From positions 1,736,001 to 1,800,000 of the forward strand of contig CM033741.1 of assembly GCA_019671005.1 (NCBI GenBank): a DNA stretch of 64,000 nucleotides, written 5' to 3'. Below, in pieces: positions 11,790-23,308 of this stretch. The stretch comes from Hibiscus mutabilis. Its lineage: Eukaryota; Streptophyta; Magnoliopsida; Malvales; Malvaceae. Below the pieces are notes generated by a model. It made no database searches. It was given only the letters and a program-made list of their open reading frames with translations, and was not told where the DNA came from. Every line of letters starts with the position of its first letter. Positions within the stretch are counted from its first letter, which is position 1. Both the position numbers and the translations under genes were made by a program.

Positions 11790-14432
11790 AATCATCGAGG
11801 CATTGCCATGTAATTCGGTCGATTTGGACATTTGTTTCTGGAATATCCTGTACCCTTACATTCTGTACATCTCTTTGGTTCTCCTGCCTCCCTGTAATGA
11901 AGATCCATACTAGTATGGATGCGAGTAGATGGAGGACGGCTTTTTGGTTTTCTACGGAGTGCCGGATTCGGTAACCATTCGTCATGCTCTAGTGGTGGCC
12001 AATATTGTGAATTCACGATCAGTGGAAACTCACATTTGTAAATATTTATTATCCTGTACAAGTTAAAGCATTCATCCGTAAAGTTGTACATGTCAAACCC
12101 TTTAGACATACATACTGCAGTTGCATGCCTACATGGATATCGCTATGCTTGGAACTCACAACAGTCACACAATCTTTGCCTAAAACTCACTCGAAATGTT
12201 TGGCGATGCCCTCATTCGTTGTTGCGTAGGGAATCAACGACATCAAAAATCTGTCCATTTAGGTCAAACCCATGAACAACCATCGATCTTGCCGGTTACA
12301 CGTTCTTTTGCATTTTTGTCACAAGATCGGGAGACCAGACTTGTCCCCTACTTATCATAGCTTGAATTTCTGACCCTTTATCGGACCAAACTTTAGCCAA
12401 CCTGTAGCATGTCTCTCTCACCAAGCTAGCTATTGGGAGGTGTCGTGTTCCTTTTAATACACTATTTATGCACTCTACAAGGTTGGTTGTCATTTGCCCG
12501 TATCGTCGACCTTCATCATACGATTGGGTCTATGTGTAAAATTGCCAACTTCTGCTCAAAATTTGGCTATAGTAGTTCGTATCCTGTTCCGTAATATATT
12601 GTTAGGCAAGAACGCAGTAGCATTGAAAAAATTCATAAAACATAAACAATCGAGTCTGAAAAAATGAAAATTACTTACCCATTCCTAAAATTGCGCTGCG
12701 AAGGTGGGGGTTTTTTCTACCTTTCAATTGCGTTCTTGTCAATATGGCGTACACAGTACACGGGATACGCATGCGGATATGTCCATCGGCTGTTTTCTCG
12801 ATGAATTGTTGCTAATGTGCCTGTTGCTATATCTGAAATCAAGCAAACTCTATCTTCTCGAACAACATGTTCACGTAAATTACTTAAAAAGAATTTCCAA
12901 GAGTCTGTCGACTCTGTATCAACAATTGCGAAGGCAATCGGAAATATATTTTGATTACCATCTTGTGTAATGGCAATCAACTGAACATGTTTTTATCTTT
13001 CGTACAACCATGTACCGTCAACTTGGATCATCCATTTGCAAAATAGAAAGCCTTCGATACATGGCTTGAATGCCCAAAATAATTGGTGATATATTTTCTT
13101 CCCTGGAAGAAGCTGACCTTCTCGGTTGCATGCATTCTTATTTTTATACCTGACTATGGTTCTCGGAATAAAATATACCATTGCTTATAATAGTACCGGT
13201 AGCTCATTGTATGGCTTCTCGTAATTACCGTACACCTTTTTCAGTGCCTTATCCCTTGCATACCAACCATTTCTATATTCTATTTGGTATTCAAATTGTT
13301 GCTTCACGTATGCCATAATTGTTGAAACAGTAACCCTAGGATTTGCTTCAACCAACATCTTCACGTGGTGACTTATTACATCGGAGTCTAACTTACGGTG
13401 GTCTTGGTTGATTGAATTTCGTAAACAAGTGTGTCCACCGTTGTACTTTGTAATCTCCCAAGTAGTTATCCTCTGAAGTTTAGACACTCGTATCTTCCAA
13501 TTACAATCTTCTCCATATTTAATACATTTCGCAAACATTATTCTCAGAGTAGATTCTTTAACAGTAAAGTCTACATGCTTTCTGATAGAATACTCTTTAA
13601 TTGCCACTGTGGCCTTTTCTTTGTCTTTAAACTACATCACAACTGATAACTCATCAGAGGAACTTGAACTTAATTGTGGCATGACCGGATATTCAGGTGC
13701 CCTTATTGCATCATAATCTATTAAGTTCATGTGAGCAGGAGGTTCGTACCATGTAATGTCATCCCCACCCAACACGAACTCACCACCACCAAAAATATGC
13801 GCATCACCAAGGTCATCACCACTCAAATCGGGATCTTCGGTTTCTTCATCTTTATTTTTAGTAGAATCAGCAAGCGTTTCTCCCCATTGGCCTTGGAGAT
13901 TTTCAACGTCAATACCAATACTTGGATCAACTGTCGGCTCAACCGTTGGGAACGCCGAAGGTCTGACATATGGATGAAATGCATCTGGTGTCCCACTTTC
14001 CAACAGAGCAACAAAACTGTCTCCAAACCTATATGGCTGGTCCTCAACCGCACTACCGAAACTCATTTGAGAATAACTTCCAAATTTATTTCTGGATGGG
14101 CCCGAGTCGTCATGTCTCCCACGCAACTTAGCATGTAACTCAACACTTCGAATACAAACTGAATCATGCTCTGCAATCATGAGTCCAACATCATCGTCAT
14201 CTTTAAGAGCTATTGCAGAATATCTGACTGGATCATCACATGTCTTCCACCGGTACCGCAAACGAACAATCTCAGCTCCTATTTTTCTTTCTATGTCATG
14301 CTTCAACTCTCGAAGGGAAATGTTCTTTGAAAACCTCATCTTTGTAGTGTTTTTCGAATCAAATACAACACCGATATCAGTTTTCACAATTTCTCCATCG
14401 TAATAGATAACGGCCGTAAACATGTTGCTCAT
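11790..14432 (-). pseudogene. MULE transposase (mudrA-like), with PB1-like N-terminus; several stops
   Basis: Reading from ATG at 14432: a PB1-like N-terminal domain (about residues 1-105), an acidic linker, a Mutator DNA-binding domain (CxxxxxDCNWKIR at about 13500), and a DDE core with Asp in VDGTW (13017-13019), Asp in LISD (12831-12833) and Glu in TTNLVEC (12473-12475). CVRH supplies the CxxH insert. A SWIM zinc finger (CDC...CRH) and a CCHC knuckle (CTECKGTGYSRNKC) follow. A 95-nt intron lies at 12584-12678. Disablements are TAG at 13632-13634, TAA at 13185-13187, TAA at 12993-12995, a frameshift near 12720 and TAG within the SWIM finger at 12143-12145. The leader likely begins in the right TIR (donor 14782, acceptor 14438). 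A functional copy would cut and reinsert elements that share these TIRs. Confidence 0.92.
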
Positions 14433-14729
14433 TGTCTCTGCACGTTCAAAACTATATATATTTTTGAATCAAAATACATAAATCAAAATTATCATAATAT
14501 TATATTGTTACGATTTTTTTTACCTAAACAACAAAATAAACATAAACAAAGAATCTACATATTCAAAACAAAATGTACAAATCAACTTACTAAAAATTTC
14601 TTCAAAATTTCTTCCACCACTTTCTTATTCTTTTTCTCATTCTTCACTCAGTTTTTTCCATTTTTTCAACTTTTACCTTTCACCTCACTTATTTAACACA
14701 AAAATACAATATTTCTTGAAAATTTTATA

Positions 14730-15433
14730 GAAAAATATTCTAACTAAATTTAAAAGCAAAATATATAAACTTAAAAACTTACAATATTTTCTTCAACTCC
14801 TCTTCTTTCTTTTACTTCTTCAACGAGCTTCTTCAAAAAATTTGTTCTAAAATTCTCAACACTTTCAGCCCCTATTTAACAACTAAAAATTTATACCTCA
14901 ATCACTCAACCCACCTCCCTATTCCCGAAAAGATTAAACCTATTTTTCAAATTTCTGATACACCTATCCTATCCCATCTTTTATTTTTTTTCTCACTTTT
15001 ATTACCCGTGACCACACGCTGCACCCTCTGGGACAATGCAGCTTTTTTTAATTTGAGGTCGGACCAAAGCAACCGGGCCCCATGATTTTTTGTAATCTTT
15101 GAGGTCGGATTGTAATCCATGCGCCCTCATTAAGAATTTTTTTAAATTTCAACCATGAGGTCGGATAAAAAGCAAGGGGACCTCAAGAACTTTTTTATTA
15201 ATTTTTATCATGAGGTCGGATAGAAAGCAAGGGGACTTCAAGAATTTTTTTTTACCATGAGGTCAGATAGAAAGCAATGAGCCTTCAAGTTTTTTTTATA
15301 TATTTTTAATTGTATGAAGTCGGTTAGAAAATAATCCGACCTTACTATTAAAAACACAATATTTTTTGAAATAATTTTAAATATACGGTAAATTTTTAAA
15401 TATTTTTTGAGAGAATATCCCACCAATTTTGCC
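14730..15433 (-). repeat. Right TIR of the MULE
   Basis: This is the inverted partner of 8206-8930. It holds the same GAGGTC/GACCTC hairpin units between about 15050 and 15350, the same box, and a GTAAGT donor-like site reading leftward at 14782. It probably serves as the promoter and 5' leader of the transposase gene. Confidence 0.88.
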
Positions 15434-15442
15434 CATAAAAAG

Positions 15443-16010
15443 TCATAATAAGCATTTTACAGCAATTATTGTAATTGACAATTTTGTCCATTTTTTATAA
15501 TTAAGTTAAAATATTATATTAAATTAATTAAAAATATATACTTACTGTATTTATTAAATGTTTAAAATTAATAATAACTAATGAGATTACAGTGATAAAA
15601 TAAATTATATTTTTAAAAGACAAATTAAATTCAAATTTATTACTAAGATGGACAGTCAAGATTAAAAGAATATAAGAGATAAAAATGTAAAATCTTATTT
15701 TACAATAATGACTCGAGGTGTGAACGCAAGGGCGAATGGTCAACATATTCCGCAGACCATTATATCCATGACAAGCAGGAGTGGTAGCTGACGGTAAATA
15801 AAAGGACAGGTGTCAGCAATCCAAGTGGAGTATAGCACGCGTCAGCCCCAATAGTTGTAGACAACGGATTGAATGAGTCTAACGTCAGGAAACCAGAGCT
15901 CAGTGCAATGAGTGGGGACGTAAAAAAACGCAAGAGGTGAAAACTTAGAACAGAGGGTTAATGATGATTAGTAGACGTGATTAAGAGAATTAATTAAGGA
16001 ATTAAAGTAG
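15443..16010 (+). promoter_or_regulatory. Upstream region of the ERF gene
   Basis: The MULE inserted about 570 bp upstream of the ERF TATA box. The nearer part (15720-15960) is less AT-rich than its surroundings and contains CACGCGTCAG and GGTCAA (a W-box complement), plausible promoter motifs. This is inferred from position only. Confidence 0.4.
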
Positions 16011-16018
16011 TATATAAT
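16011..16018 (+). promoter_or_regulatory. TATA box of the ERF gene
   Basis: TATATAAT lies about 570 nt upstream of the start codon. Transcription would begin near 16045, giving a leader of about 540 nt. Confidence 0.55.
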
Positions 16019-16044
16019 GTGAAGGGAGCTGGTGACGAGAAACC

Positions 16045-16582
16045 AAAGAGAGGCTGAGATTCACACCAAAATCCGTGAGAAAAGAAGAGAGAGATCTAAA
16101 CACTTCGAGTGGTTCTGGTCTTTGTTCTTTGAAAATCTTCCCCCTTTCTTCTATTGCACCCCGCTTCTCTGAATCCCTTTCTGTTAAGCATCTGTCTTTT
16201 GAATCAAAATCTGTTTTTTGGGTTTGCTTTTTTATTTTTCCAGTACTTAACACAGGGTGAAAAGCAAACTTAGAGACACGTATTTCTTTTAAAGCCAGGT
16301 GATTTCAGAATCGAGATCCAGTTTTTTTTTTATTTATGATTCTTACTCTTTTCAAACTGAATTTTAGGAATTTAAATCAGCTTAGAGGGTAATTTTTTTT
16401 CCCTCAAAGTTCATTTTTTGAAGTCGGATTTCAAAGGTTTTTGTCTATTTTAAAAAGACAACCTCTTTAATCCTTTCTGGGTTTTAGACCCGTTCTTCAA
16501 GTTTTGGTAAGAAACAGGTTGCGTTTTTTTCATCATCTTTGGTCGTCTTCTTTTTCCTAGTTTCAAAGTAACGGCAGTTGCA
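16045..16582 (+). other. Long 5' leader of the ERF gene with an 18-codon uORF
   Basis: This T-rich leader carries one upstream ATG frame at 16336-16392 (18 codons and a stop), which may temper translation. The main ATG at 16583 sits in a favourable GCAATGG context. A leader intron cannot be excluded. Confidence 0.5.
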
Positions 16583-17557
16583 ATGGATTTCATTAGTAGC
16601 GGAGCAGTTATATCAGATCTGTACGAGGGGGCATTAACGGAAGCACTTGAACCTTTTATGAACGGTGTTTCCTCTCCTACCCCTTCTCATCTTTCTTTCT
16701 CTTCTTCCCAAACACAGTCCAATTTCTACACAGATGGCTGCTATTACTCCACACCGATGGAATCATTTTCAGGTATCCAGCAGTACCAACAGCCTCAAAC
16801 TGGTTCAACAATCGGGTTAAATAGCTTGTCACAAGATCAGATCCACCAGATCCAGCTCCAATTGCACCTCCAGAGCTACCCTCACCAGATTCCCCGACCC
16901 AACGGCATCAGTAACCAGATGGTTAGCTTTCTTAGCCCCAAACCTGTTCCGATGAAGCAGATAGGTGCGCCACCAAAGCCCAAGCTTTACAGAGGAGTTA
17001 GGCAACGCCACTGGGGAAAATGGGTCGCTGAGATCCGGTTACCTAGGAACCGGACACGTCTTTGGTTAGGCACTTTCGACACAGCCGAGGAAGCAGCCTT
17101 GGCTTATGACAAAGCAGCCTTCAAACTAAGAGGTGACTTCGCGAGACTCAACTTCCCTAACCTTCGCCACCATGGTTCCCACATCGGAGGCGATTTCGGC
17201 GAATACAAGCCTTTACCTTCCTCTGTTGATGCTAAGCTTCAAGCCATCTGTGAAAGCTTGGAACAAAATCCAAAGCAAGGAAACAAGAAGAAACCATCCA
17301 AGGCGACGGCTGAGAACAAAAGCAAGAACAACAAAGTCAACGTGGCAGAGCCCGAGCCTGTGAAGGTGGAGAACTCATCTATGTCTGCGGTTCAATCCGA
17401 GAGTGAGGGTTCAGCAGTGTCTTCACCTCTATCAGATCTTACATTCGCGGACTTTGACGAACAGCCATGGCCTGAAGTTGCTTGTTCTTCTGAAACTTTC
17501 ATGTTGTCGAAATACCCTTCGTATGAGATTGATTGGGATTCCATTCTAGCAGCCTGA
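16583..17557 (+). CDS. AP2/ERF transcription factor, RAP2.4-like (DREB A-6 / ERF group I)
   Basis: An intronless 324-codon gene. A single AP2 DNA-binding domain covers residues 136-192, from YRGVRQRHWGKWVAEIRLP to LRGDFARLNFP. Val in the WVAEI strand and the IRLP.NRTRLWLGTFD segment are typical of the A-6 group (RAP2.4, RAP2.13). The N-terminus has the group motif DLYEG.LTEALEPF, then a Gln-rich stretch (about 85-115). A Lys-rich segment (about 231-255) may be the nuclear localisation signal. The acidic C-terminus ends in YEIDWDSILAA, a likely activation region. Family members bind DRE/GCC-type promoter elements in the nucleus and act in drought, light, ethylene and redox responses. The gene is intact. 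It stands alone, with a MULE 1.1 kb upstream that could influence its expression. Confidence 0.96.
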   Translation: MDFISSGAVISDLYEGALTEALEPFMNGVSSPTPSHLSFSSSQTQSNFYTDGCYYSTPMESFSGIQQYQQPQTGSTIGLNSLSQDQIHQIQLQLHLQSYPHQIPRPNGISNQMVSFLSPKPVPMKQIGAPPKPKLYRGVRQRHWGKWVAEIRLPRNRTRLWLGTFDTAEEAALAYDKAAFKLRGDFARLNFPNLRHHGSHIGGDFGEYKPLPSSVDAKLQAICESLEQNPKQGNKKKPSKATAENKSKNNKVNVAEPEPVKVENSSMSAVQSESEGSAVSSPLSDLTFADFDEQPWPEVACSSETFMLSKYPSYEIDWDSILAA

Positions 17558-19086
17558 AAAGAAAAGAACAAACAGATGTTTCGGTTTATGTCATAGTGTT
17601 TTGTATGTTTGTAAAAGCCAACTGCAACGGAGTTTTTGGGAGTTGCAGTGGCATGTATTTTATGAGTCTGTTTATGGGTAGGGTTCATAGTATTAATTGT
17701 GTGCAAGTGTAGGCCTTGTGTTTATAAGAATATGGTATTTTCTCTTGTTGGTCAGCTCGTTTTTTCCTGCTGAACCATAGGGAGAAATTTGTTGGTGTTT
17801 ATAATCAATTAATGTTAGTATTTCTATTCTTTTCTTTTCTTATGCAACACTATCACTGGATTCCTTCATTTTTATTTCATTTCTTTCTCGTTCACATGAA
17901 AGAACCATTGAATTGTATGATCAAATATAAGAACAATTGAAATGAAGTAGCCTTGCATTCTGCTCTAAAATATGGTTTTTGCGAGTTCATGGTTGGGAAA
18001 GGTGTTACCGTCCCAAATTTGATTCTCTCAGTTCACGAGCTTTGTTACCAAAGGGTTTCTTCGGTATCTTAAATCCCGCTGATATCTATCTCACGTTAAA
18101 GTATTAAATTGATGCCTTTTTCTTATATATATTTTTACTGGTGAATCTTTGTACAGGAGAATAACATAAATTTTGAGTGTGAGGACAAATTTATAAGTGA
18201 ACTTAGTTTTTTCTTTAAATTAAAAAAAAGAACAGAGGTTTGATATTGTAGCGGAACTTGTACCCTCGGCGTAAATTAAATTCTAAATTTTATATTTGTT
18301 AAAGCTTTGTTCAATGAATCTGTCACAATTTCTTAAGATTATGTGATGTCTTACACAAGACTGTGGCGTTACTTTAAAGTAACGCGTTTCCCAACCGCCC
18401 TTCGCTTTTCTGATTGAATTTCCATTAATAATGATTATGGAGGCACGCGTGATCCTTTTTGCTCATAACCAGGCGCCACTAGTTGTATTTACGGATTGCA
18501 ATTATCATACTCTGTTTGAATATTATCTAAGTTATTATTATATGCATCAGCTAATTGTCAAATAAAGTTAAAATATAATTTGATTTAAAAAATTAAGTTT
18601 TGAATTGTTCGAATCAAATTGTATTTTAAGGTTTTGAATTAAAGTCTACTCGGTTGATCGATTAACAAAACGATATTGTATAAAACATTGCATTTTATTT
18701 TTATTTTACCTTTTTATTAAAATGAAATAACATTATTTCCTGTTTTAACTTTACTCCTCTCTTTGTTTGTTAATTTACTTTTACTGAGTTTTGAATTTCT
18801 TTTCACGATCACAAAATAGACCGAAAAGAAATCAAACCCTGCTTTCCGCAAAACAAAAATGAACTTCAATCTTGAATTGCCATCGACGAGCATTAAGAGT
18901 GCATAAAAATACATGTCTTTAGAGTTCATCTATACAAATAAAAAGATTTTAAAAAATAACTCGAACAATTTATTCTGTTCAATTTTCATTAAAATAAACT
19001 TGATTTGAAAAAAATTATCAAATTGAAATTAAGAATTAAAACTCATCAATTCAAATAACTTAATTTTCACTCGAGTGGATGTGGTA
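17558..19086. other. ERF 3' flank and intergenic DNA
   Basis: The first part is the ERF 3' UTR. The rest is AT-rich with no recognised gene. A perfect 20-bp palindrome, GCGTTACTTTAAAGTAACGC, lies at 18366-18385. Confidence 0.55.
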
Positions 19087-19091
19087 CTTGT

Positions 19092-20166
19092 TGTTAAAAG
19101 CGATGAACACACAACCGAATTGCTTGCCAAGTGTAGAGAAGATTGATTTTTGGGTGTTTTTGGTGGAAGCAAAAGATAGACAAATAGATAAAGGATTTAT
19201 AGTGGTTCAAGCTTCTAACAAGCTCTACATCCACTACCTTAGCTCCCACTAAGGATTTTCAAACCAATTTCACTAGAAATTATTCCCATTTTCAAGGCTT
19301 AGGAGGAAACATTTACAACCTACACTCACTCACCAAGTCTAGCAACCAAAGCTCACAAACCGAGCTTTGGGAACACTCTTGAACAAGAGAAAATCTAGCA
19401 AACTTGAAATCCCTCTAAAAGGTGTTTGTTTGCACTAATTAAGCACTCACCTAAACATAAACACTTGAGCAAATATAACAATGTAAGCTCACAAGTGTTG
19501 TCTATACAATGAATGAGAAATTAAGCTCTAAGACAAATTTGACATCATAATGTTGTTGACAATTGAAGCATTAGTCTTCTATTGATGCTTGGAGGTTCCT
19601 TTTATACTCCCAATTGAGTTCCTAGCCGTTGGAGACCGTTGGGATTGAATTAGAGCCGTTGGGGCTGATTTCTATGTTCTGGTAGGGCGTTTCGATACGC
19701 GGGGCACCTGTATCGATACAGTCTCTTTGGGAAAGAGCCGTTGAGCAATTATTGACATGAGTGTATCGATACTGCTGGTAGCGTATCGATACGGTCTGAC
19801 ATTTAAAATACTGTTGAAATCTAGCCGTTGGGGGTAATTGAAAGAGTCGTTAGGATAAAACAAAGGGTATCGATACACTTTGTAGCGTATCGGTACGACC
19901 CTACTTCGTATCGATACGGTCAAGACTTATCAATACGAGTTTTGGCTACTGGAATTTTCCTGTAGCTTGAAACCCTAAAGCGTATCGATACGGTGACTTT
20001 GAAAACGCAGGTTTGGCTACTTAAAACACTTTTTAAACAATTCCAAAGCCTTGTAAAATTCATCAAACATATTTTCAAGTTGCTTGGACTTATAAACATT
20101 TTGAAATCTTTTCAATTTAGTCAAAGCTAATTTTTCAATTATTATATCAAAACACATATCTCAACA
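19092..20166. mobile_element. Solo LTR with 5-bp TSD and GTATCGATAC array
   Basis: The 1075-bp unit begins TGTTAAAAGC and ends CTCAACA (TG...CA). It is flanked by a perfect CTTGT duplication (19087-19091 and 20167-20171). No retroviral genes are present, so it is best read as a solo LTR left by recombination. Between 19690 and 19991 it holds six exact copies of the palindrome GTATCGATAC (19710, 19763, 19783, 19867, 19908 and 19982) plus variants. Confidence 0.85.
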
Positions 20167-20171
20167 CTTGT

Positions 20172-20776
20172 CTGTTAAACATAATGATGATTATCAGTCA
20201 AATTACATTAAAATAGCTCCTAAGTTGGATTGAAATGTTTTTAAATTTGAATTGATATTGAGATCCACTAATTGACGTAGTATCTAAGGATGCTCATCTT
20301 ATCTAATTTTGTATGGGTTTGAATCCCAACATGAGAATATAATATAGTACTATTTATTACTTAATAAAAAAATTGAATTGATATTCTTTTCCATGTAATT
20401 ATTTACCAAATGAAGGGGGCATTAAATAGAGCATAAAATCAATGTAGTATATGCTCATAACTTTTTAACCCTTTGACAATGTTTTTAGGATGAACATGAT
20501 ATTCTTTCTCATTAGAACCATTCGTTGTGTTCAAAATAATTAATTTTTTTTAAGATCTTTAATTTGACGTAACAATAATAATATTAATCAAATTGAAACT
20601 CAGTTATATAAAGAACTATAAAAATGAATGAATTAATACAATCATGAACAAAGTTTTGTCTCTAATAACTGAACAGGGTAGGGGTGGGGAGTACATTGCA
20701 GTGGTATCTGATTTTACTTCAATTTTCCCCAACAAAGCAGAAGCGCAAAATATCAAGCCAATAGCTCCATAAATCA
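20172..20776. other. Intergenic
   Basis: AT-rich sequence between the solo LTR and the 3' end of the ERGIC3 pseudogene. No feature is recognised. Confidence 0.5.
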
Positions 20777-21109
20777 TCAACTGATTTTACCTATTACCAT
20801 CTTCTTTTTTATTGCATTGTGACCATGGTATATACACGAGTCTATTATTCCCGCTATTGTGAAAACACATGTGCTACCATATATTATATGTTGGATCAGA
20901 ACATATATAATCAACAACTCCCAATCCACATTAGCAATTTAGTGCAAAATGGACTATTACCTCTAACTATAGCACATACATTTGTTAGGAAGTGCAAGAA
21001 TAAGACATATTGCTCTATGAAAGTCACCTGCATGCAAAACATAGTTGAAACATATGCTTACAAGATTAACAATATAATTGGAACAAAACGAAAGGCTTTT
21101 CTGTCGTAG

Positions 21110-21780
21110 AAATATAAGCAGGGGAAAAAACTAAAAGCGGAAGAGAAACCAACTTTGATCGGAGAAAGGTCATAAAAGAAGAAAACTCTCATGATGGTAT
21201 CAAGTAATCATGTATCTTGTCACGAACTTATCTTCTCCAAGCTATCCGTGAGGCGTTAGCACTCCCGAACTATGCTAACAAGCCTCGATTCACACAAACA
21301 CTATGACTAATGAAAGGAAGAACTAGAGAAGGCAAGAAAGACTTACAAGAGAAAGGAACTTGTATTAAAGCTTTAAGAGAGAGCTTTATAAGGCTTTGAG
21401 ATGGTTGTAGGATTGTTGGATAGCTTACAAATGAATGGGGTGGTCCTATTTATAGGCCTCCACCTCCTTAAGGGATTATTCTAGATCTCCCTAGATAAGT
21501 ATAAGTGTAGAGAACTCTAGATAATTCTACAAGTATCTACATATGTCCCTAACTATCCAAAAGGTTCTAGAGAGTTTCAGTGTCTTTCGGACTTGTCTCG
21601 ACTTTTCCAAAGTCTTCCAGGGTCTTCTAAGGCCTTCTGAACGTATATAGACTTGGGTAGAACATCCTAGAACATTGTAGAAACCTTTCAAGGTGGATGT
21701 AGGCCACTCTAGGCCATTCTAGATGCTTCCTTGGTGCTTGCTTGCTATAAAAACGCCCAAGGATAATGAAATTGCCTCGA
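21110..21780 (-). mobile_element. LTR-type fragment inserted between exons 11 and 12 of the pseudogene
   Basis: The block contains phrases typical of plant LTRs (ACGAACTTATCTTCTCC, CCGTGAGGCGTTAGCA) and many TCTAGA-like repeats. It displaces the expected end of exon 11. Exact termini and a target duplication were not found, so its class and ends are approximate. Confidence 0.5.
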
Positions 21781-22758
21781 TTCACCTCGGTGAATGTTTG
21801 CAGGGTCTGACAATCTGCACCCTTATAATGCTCTGTTACAGAAACTGCAATGGAAAATCTCTCATGCATTAATCCTTTAGACTATATAAAAGAATAGGAC
21901 ATGTCAAAGATTTTTCAAGTACTAGCCACACCTGATTCGATTAGATAGTGTGTCCGCTCACATCTGAATACATGGTAGGTACAACCTACAAGATAGAAAA
22001 TATTGGAAATCCCTCAAACTAAAAGACCATTTGCTTATTTGAAGCTCACCAAGAATTCAGAAGCAAGAATTGCCACATTCATAAGAGACAAAAAAAAGAG
22101 AGGCAAAATTCATGCCCCTTAATATGACTGTGAGCCTTCAATTCATTGAAGAGGAAACAACGATAGTAATAATTCTTGCTACTCAGTCTAATTGAGTGCA
22201 TCATTCTCTCTTGCTTTTTAGGAGAAGATTGAAGACATGAAAGTTTAGCTGATGTTTGAAAAAAAATCATTAAATAAAAGTTCTGAATAGGTTCTCATTT
22301 TTATCTTTATGGATCCGTTTGCTAGTGTCACTAGCATTTCAAAATGGAAATGATTCTTCAATAAATTTGATAACATGCACCAACAGATTAATGGAATAAG
22401 AAAAGGGTCATCAAAGTCGAATAGTCTAGATCCAGGGGTAATGTCCTACAAGAGAGATGAGATAACTTATAGAAATCGGAGAATATAAATTATAGAAATT
22501 TAACCTTGATAAAGTACTGGTACAACCCAATTGGTTGTTTTGCATCCATTGAACACTAAAATTACAAAGGAAAGAATATGAACAATGTAAATTATAAGAA
22601 ACATTTAGCAGCATCCAGCTGTTGTACATGGCCAAAGTTAAAATGTTAAAGTAGAAGTTAGCAAGTACCCATCAAGAGGATTCACCACACCAGGGAAAGA
22701 ATCTCCAAAATCTAATCCGTTGATTTTGTGACTTAACTGTATCAAATGTTCATGAAAC

Positions 22759-23308
22759 TAAGGATGGCAACGGGCGGGTTTTTGGCCGCCCCGAACCCGC
22801 CCCGATATATTAATCCCAAAATCCGACCCCGCCTCGCCCCGGGGATAAAATAATAATTTACAAAATATAAATTTCGTCGACGATAAATGTTAGATTCGAT
22901 CGAATGACATTATATTTACAAAATATAAATTTCACATACTTTAAACTATATAAAAAATAAAATAAAACCAATTAAATTACTCATATGAAGAAAAAAAATA
23001 CATAATTAAAAAAATAAATTCGAATCATTGACTTTTAGAATCAGATATGTTAAAATTTGAACAATATCTAACAAAAATTTACGATAAACACAAACTAAAA
23101 AAATAGCTTGAAACCCTTAAAAGTGTTTATATATAGTGATATTTTTATAAATATAATAAAAATAAATAAAAATAATAAAAAAATACCGGAGCGGGGCGGA
23201 GAATTTTCATATCATACCCGAACTCGCCCCGCCCCGCCCTGATCCCCGAAAATTATAAGAAAAAACCCGATCGGGTCGGGTCGGGGACGGGTAATTTTGC
23301 CATCCCTA
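22759..23308. mobile_element. Non-autonomous hAT element with perfect 8-bp TSD, in intron 7 of the pseudogene
   Basis: The ends are TAAGGATGGCAA and (complement) TAGGGATGGCAA. Perfect CATGAAAC duplications flank them (22751-22758 and 23309-23316). GC-rich CCCGCCCCG/GGGTCGGG sub-ends surround an AT-rich core, the same architecture as the element at 4586-5234. Length is 550 bp; no transposase. Confidence 0.92.

Larger units (their letters stand above)
8206..15433. mobile_element. Complete Mutator-like element (MULE) carrying a PMD gene and a transposase
   Basis: Both ends read GGCAAAATTGGTGGGATAT inward. They are flanked by a perfect 9-bp duplication CATAAAAAG (8197-8205 and 15434-15442), the target-site length of Mutator elements. 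Inverted homology continues for about 0.7 kb on each side. The interior holds two convergent genes: a plant mobile domain gene on + (9175-11511) and a MULE transposase on - (14432-11790), separated by about 280 bp of AT-rich, internally repetitive DNA. The layout is that of maize MuDR with a PMD gene where mudrB would be. Both genes carry in-frame stops, so this copy is non-autonomous, although it could still be mobilised in trans through its TIRs. Confidence 0.93.

Noticed and set aside
13731..14138. Plus-strand open frames opposite the MULE transposase
   Set aside because: The minus-strand frame has the PB1-like and Mutator domains; the plus-strand frames are its shadow.
16075..16260. 61-codon frame in the ERF leader
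   Set aside because: Begins with GTG, not ATG, and lies in the 5' UTR.
20819..21109. 96-codon plus-strand open frame
   Set aside because: It is antisense to exons 12 and 13 of the ERGIC3 pseudogene, which explain the sequence better.
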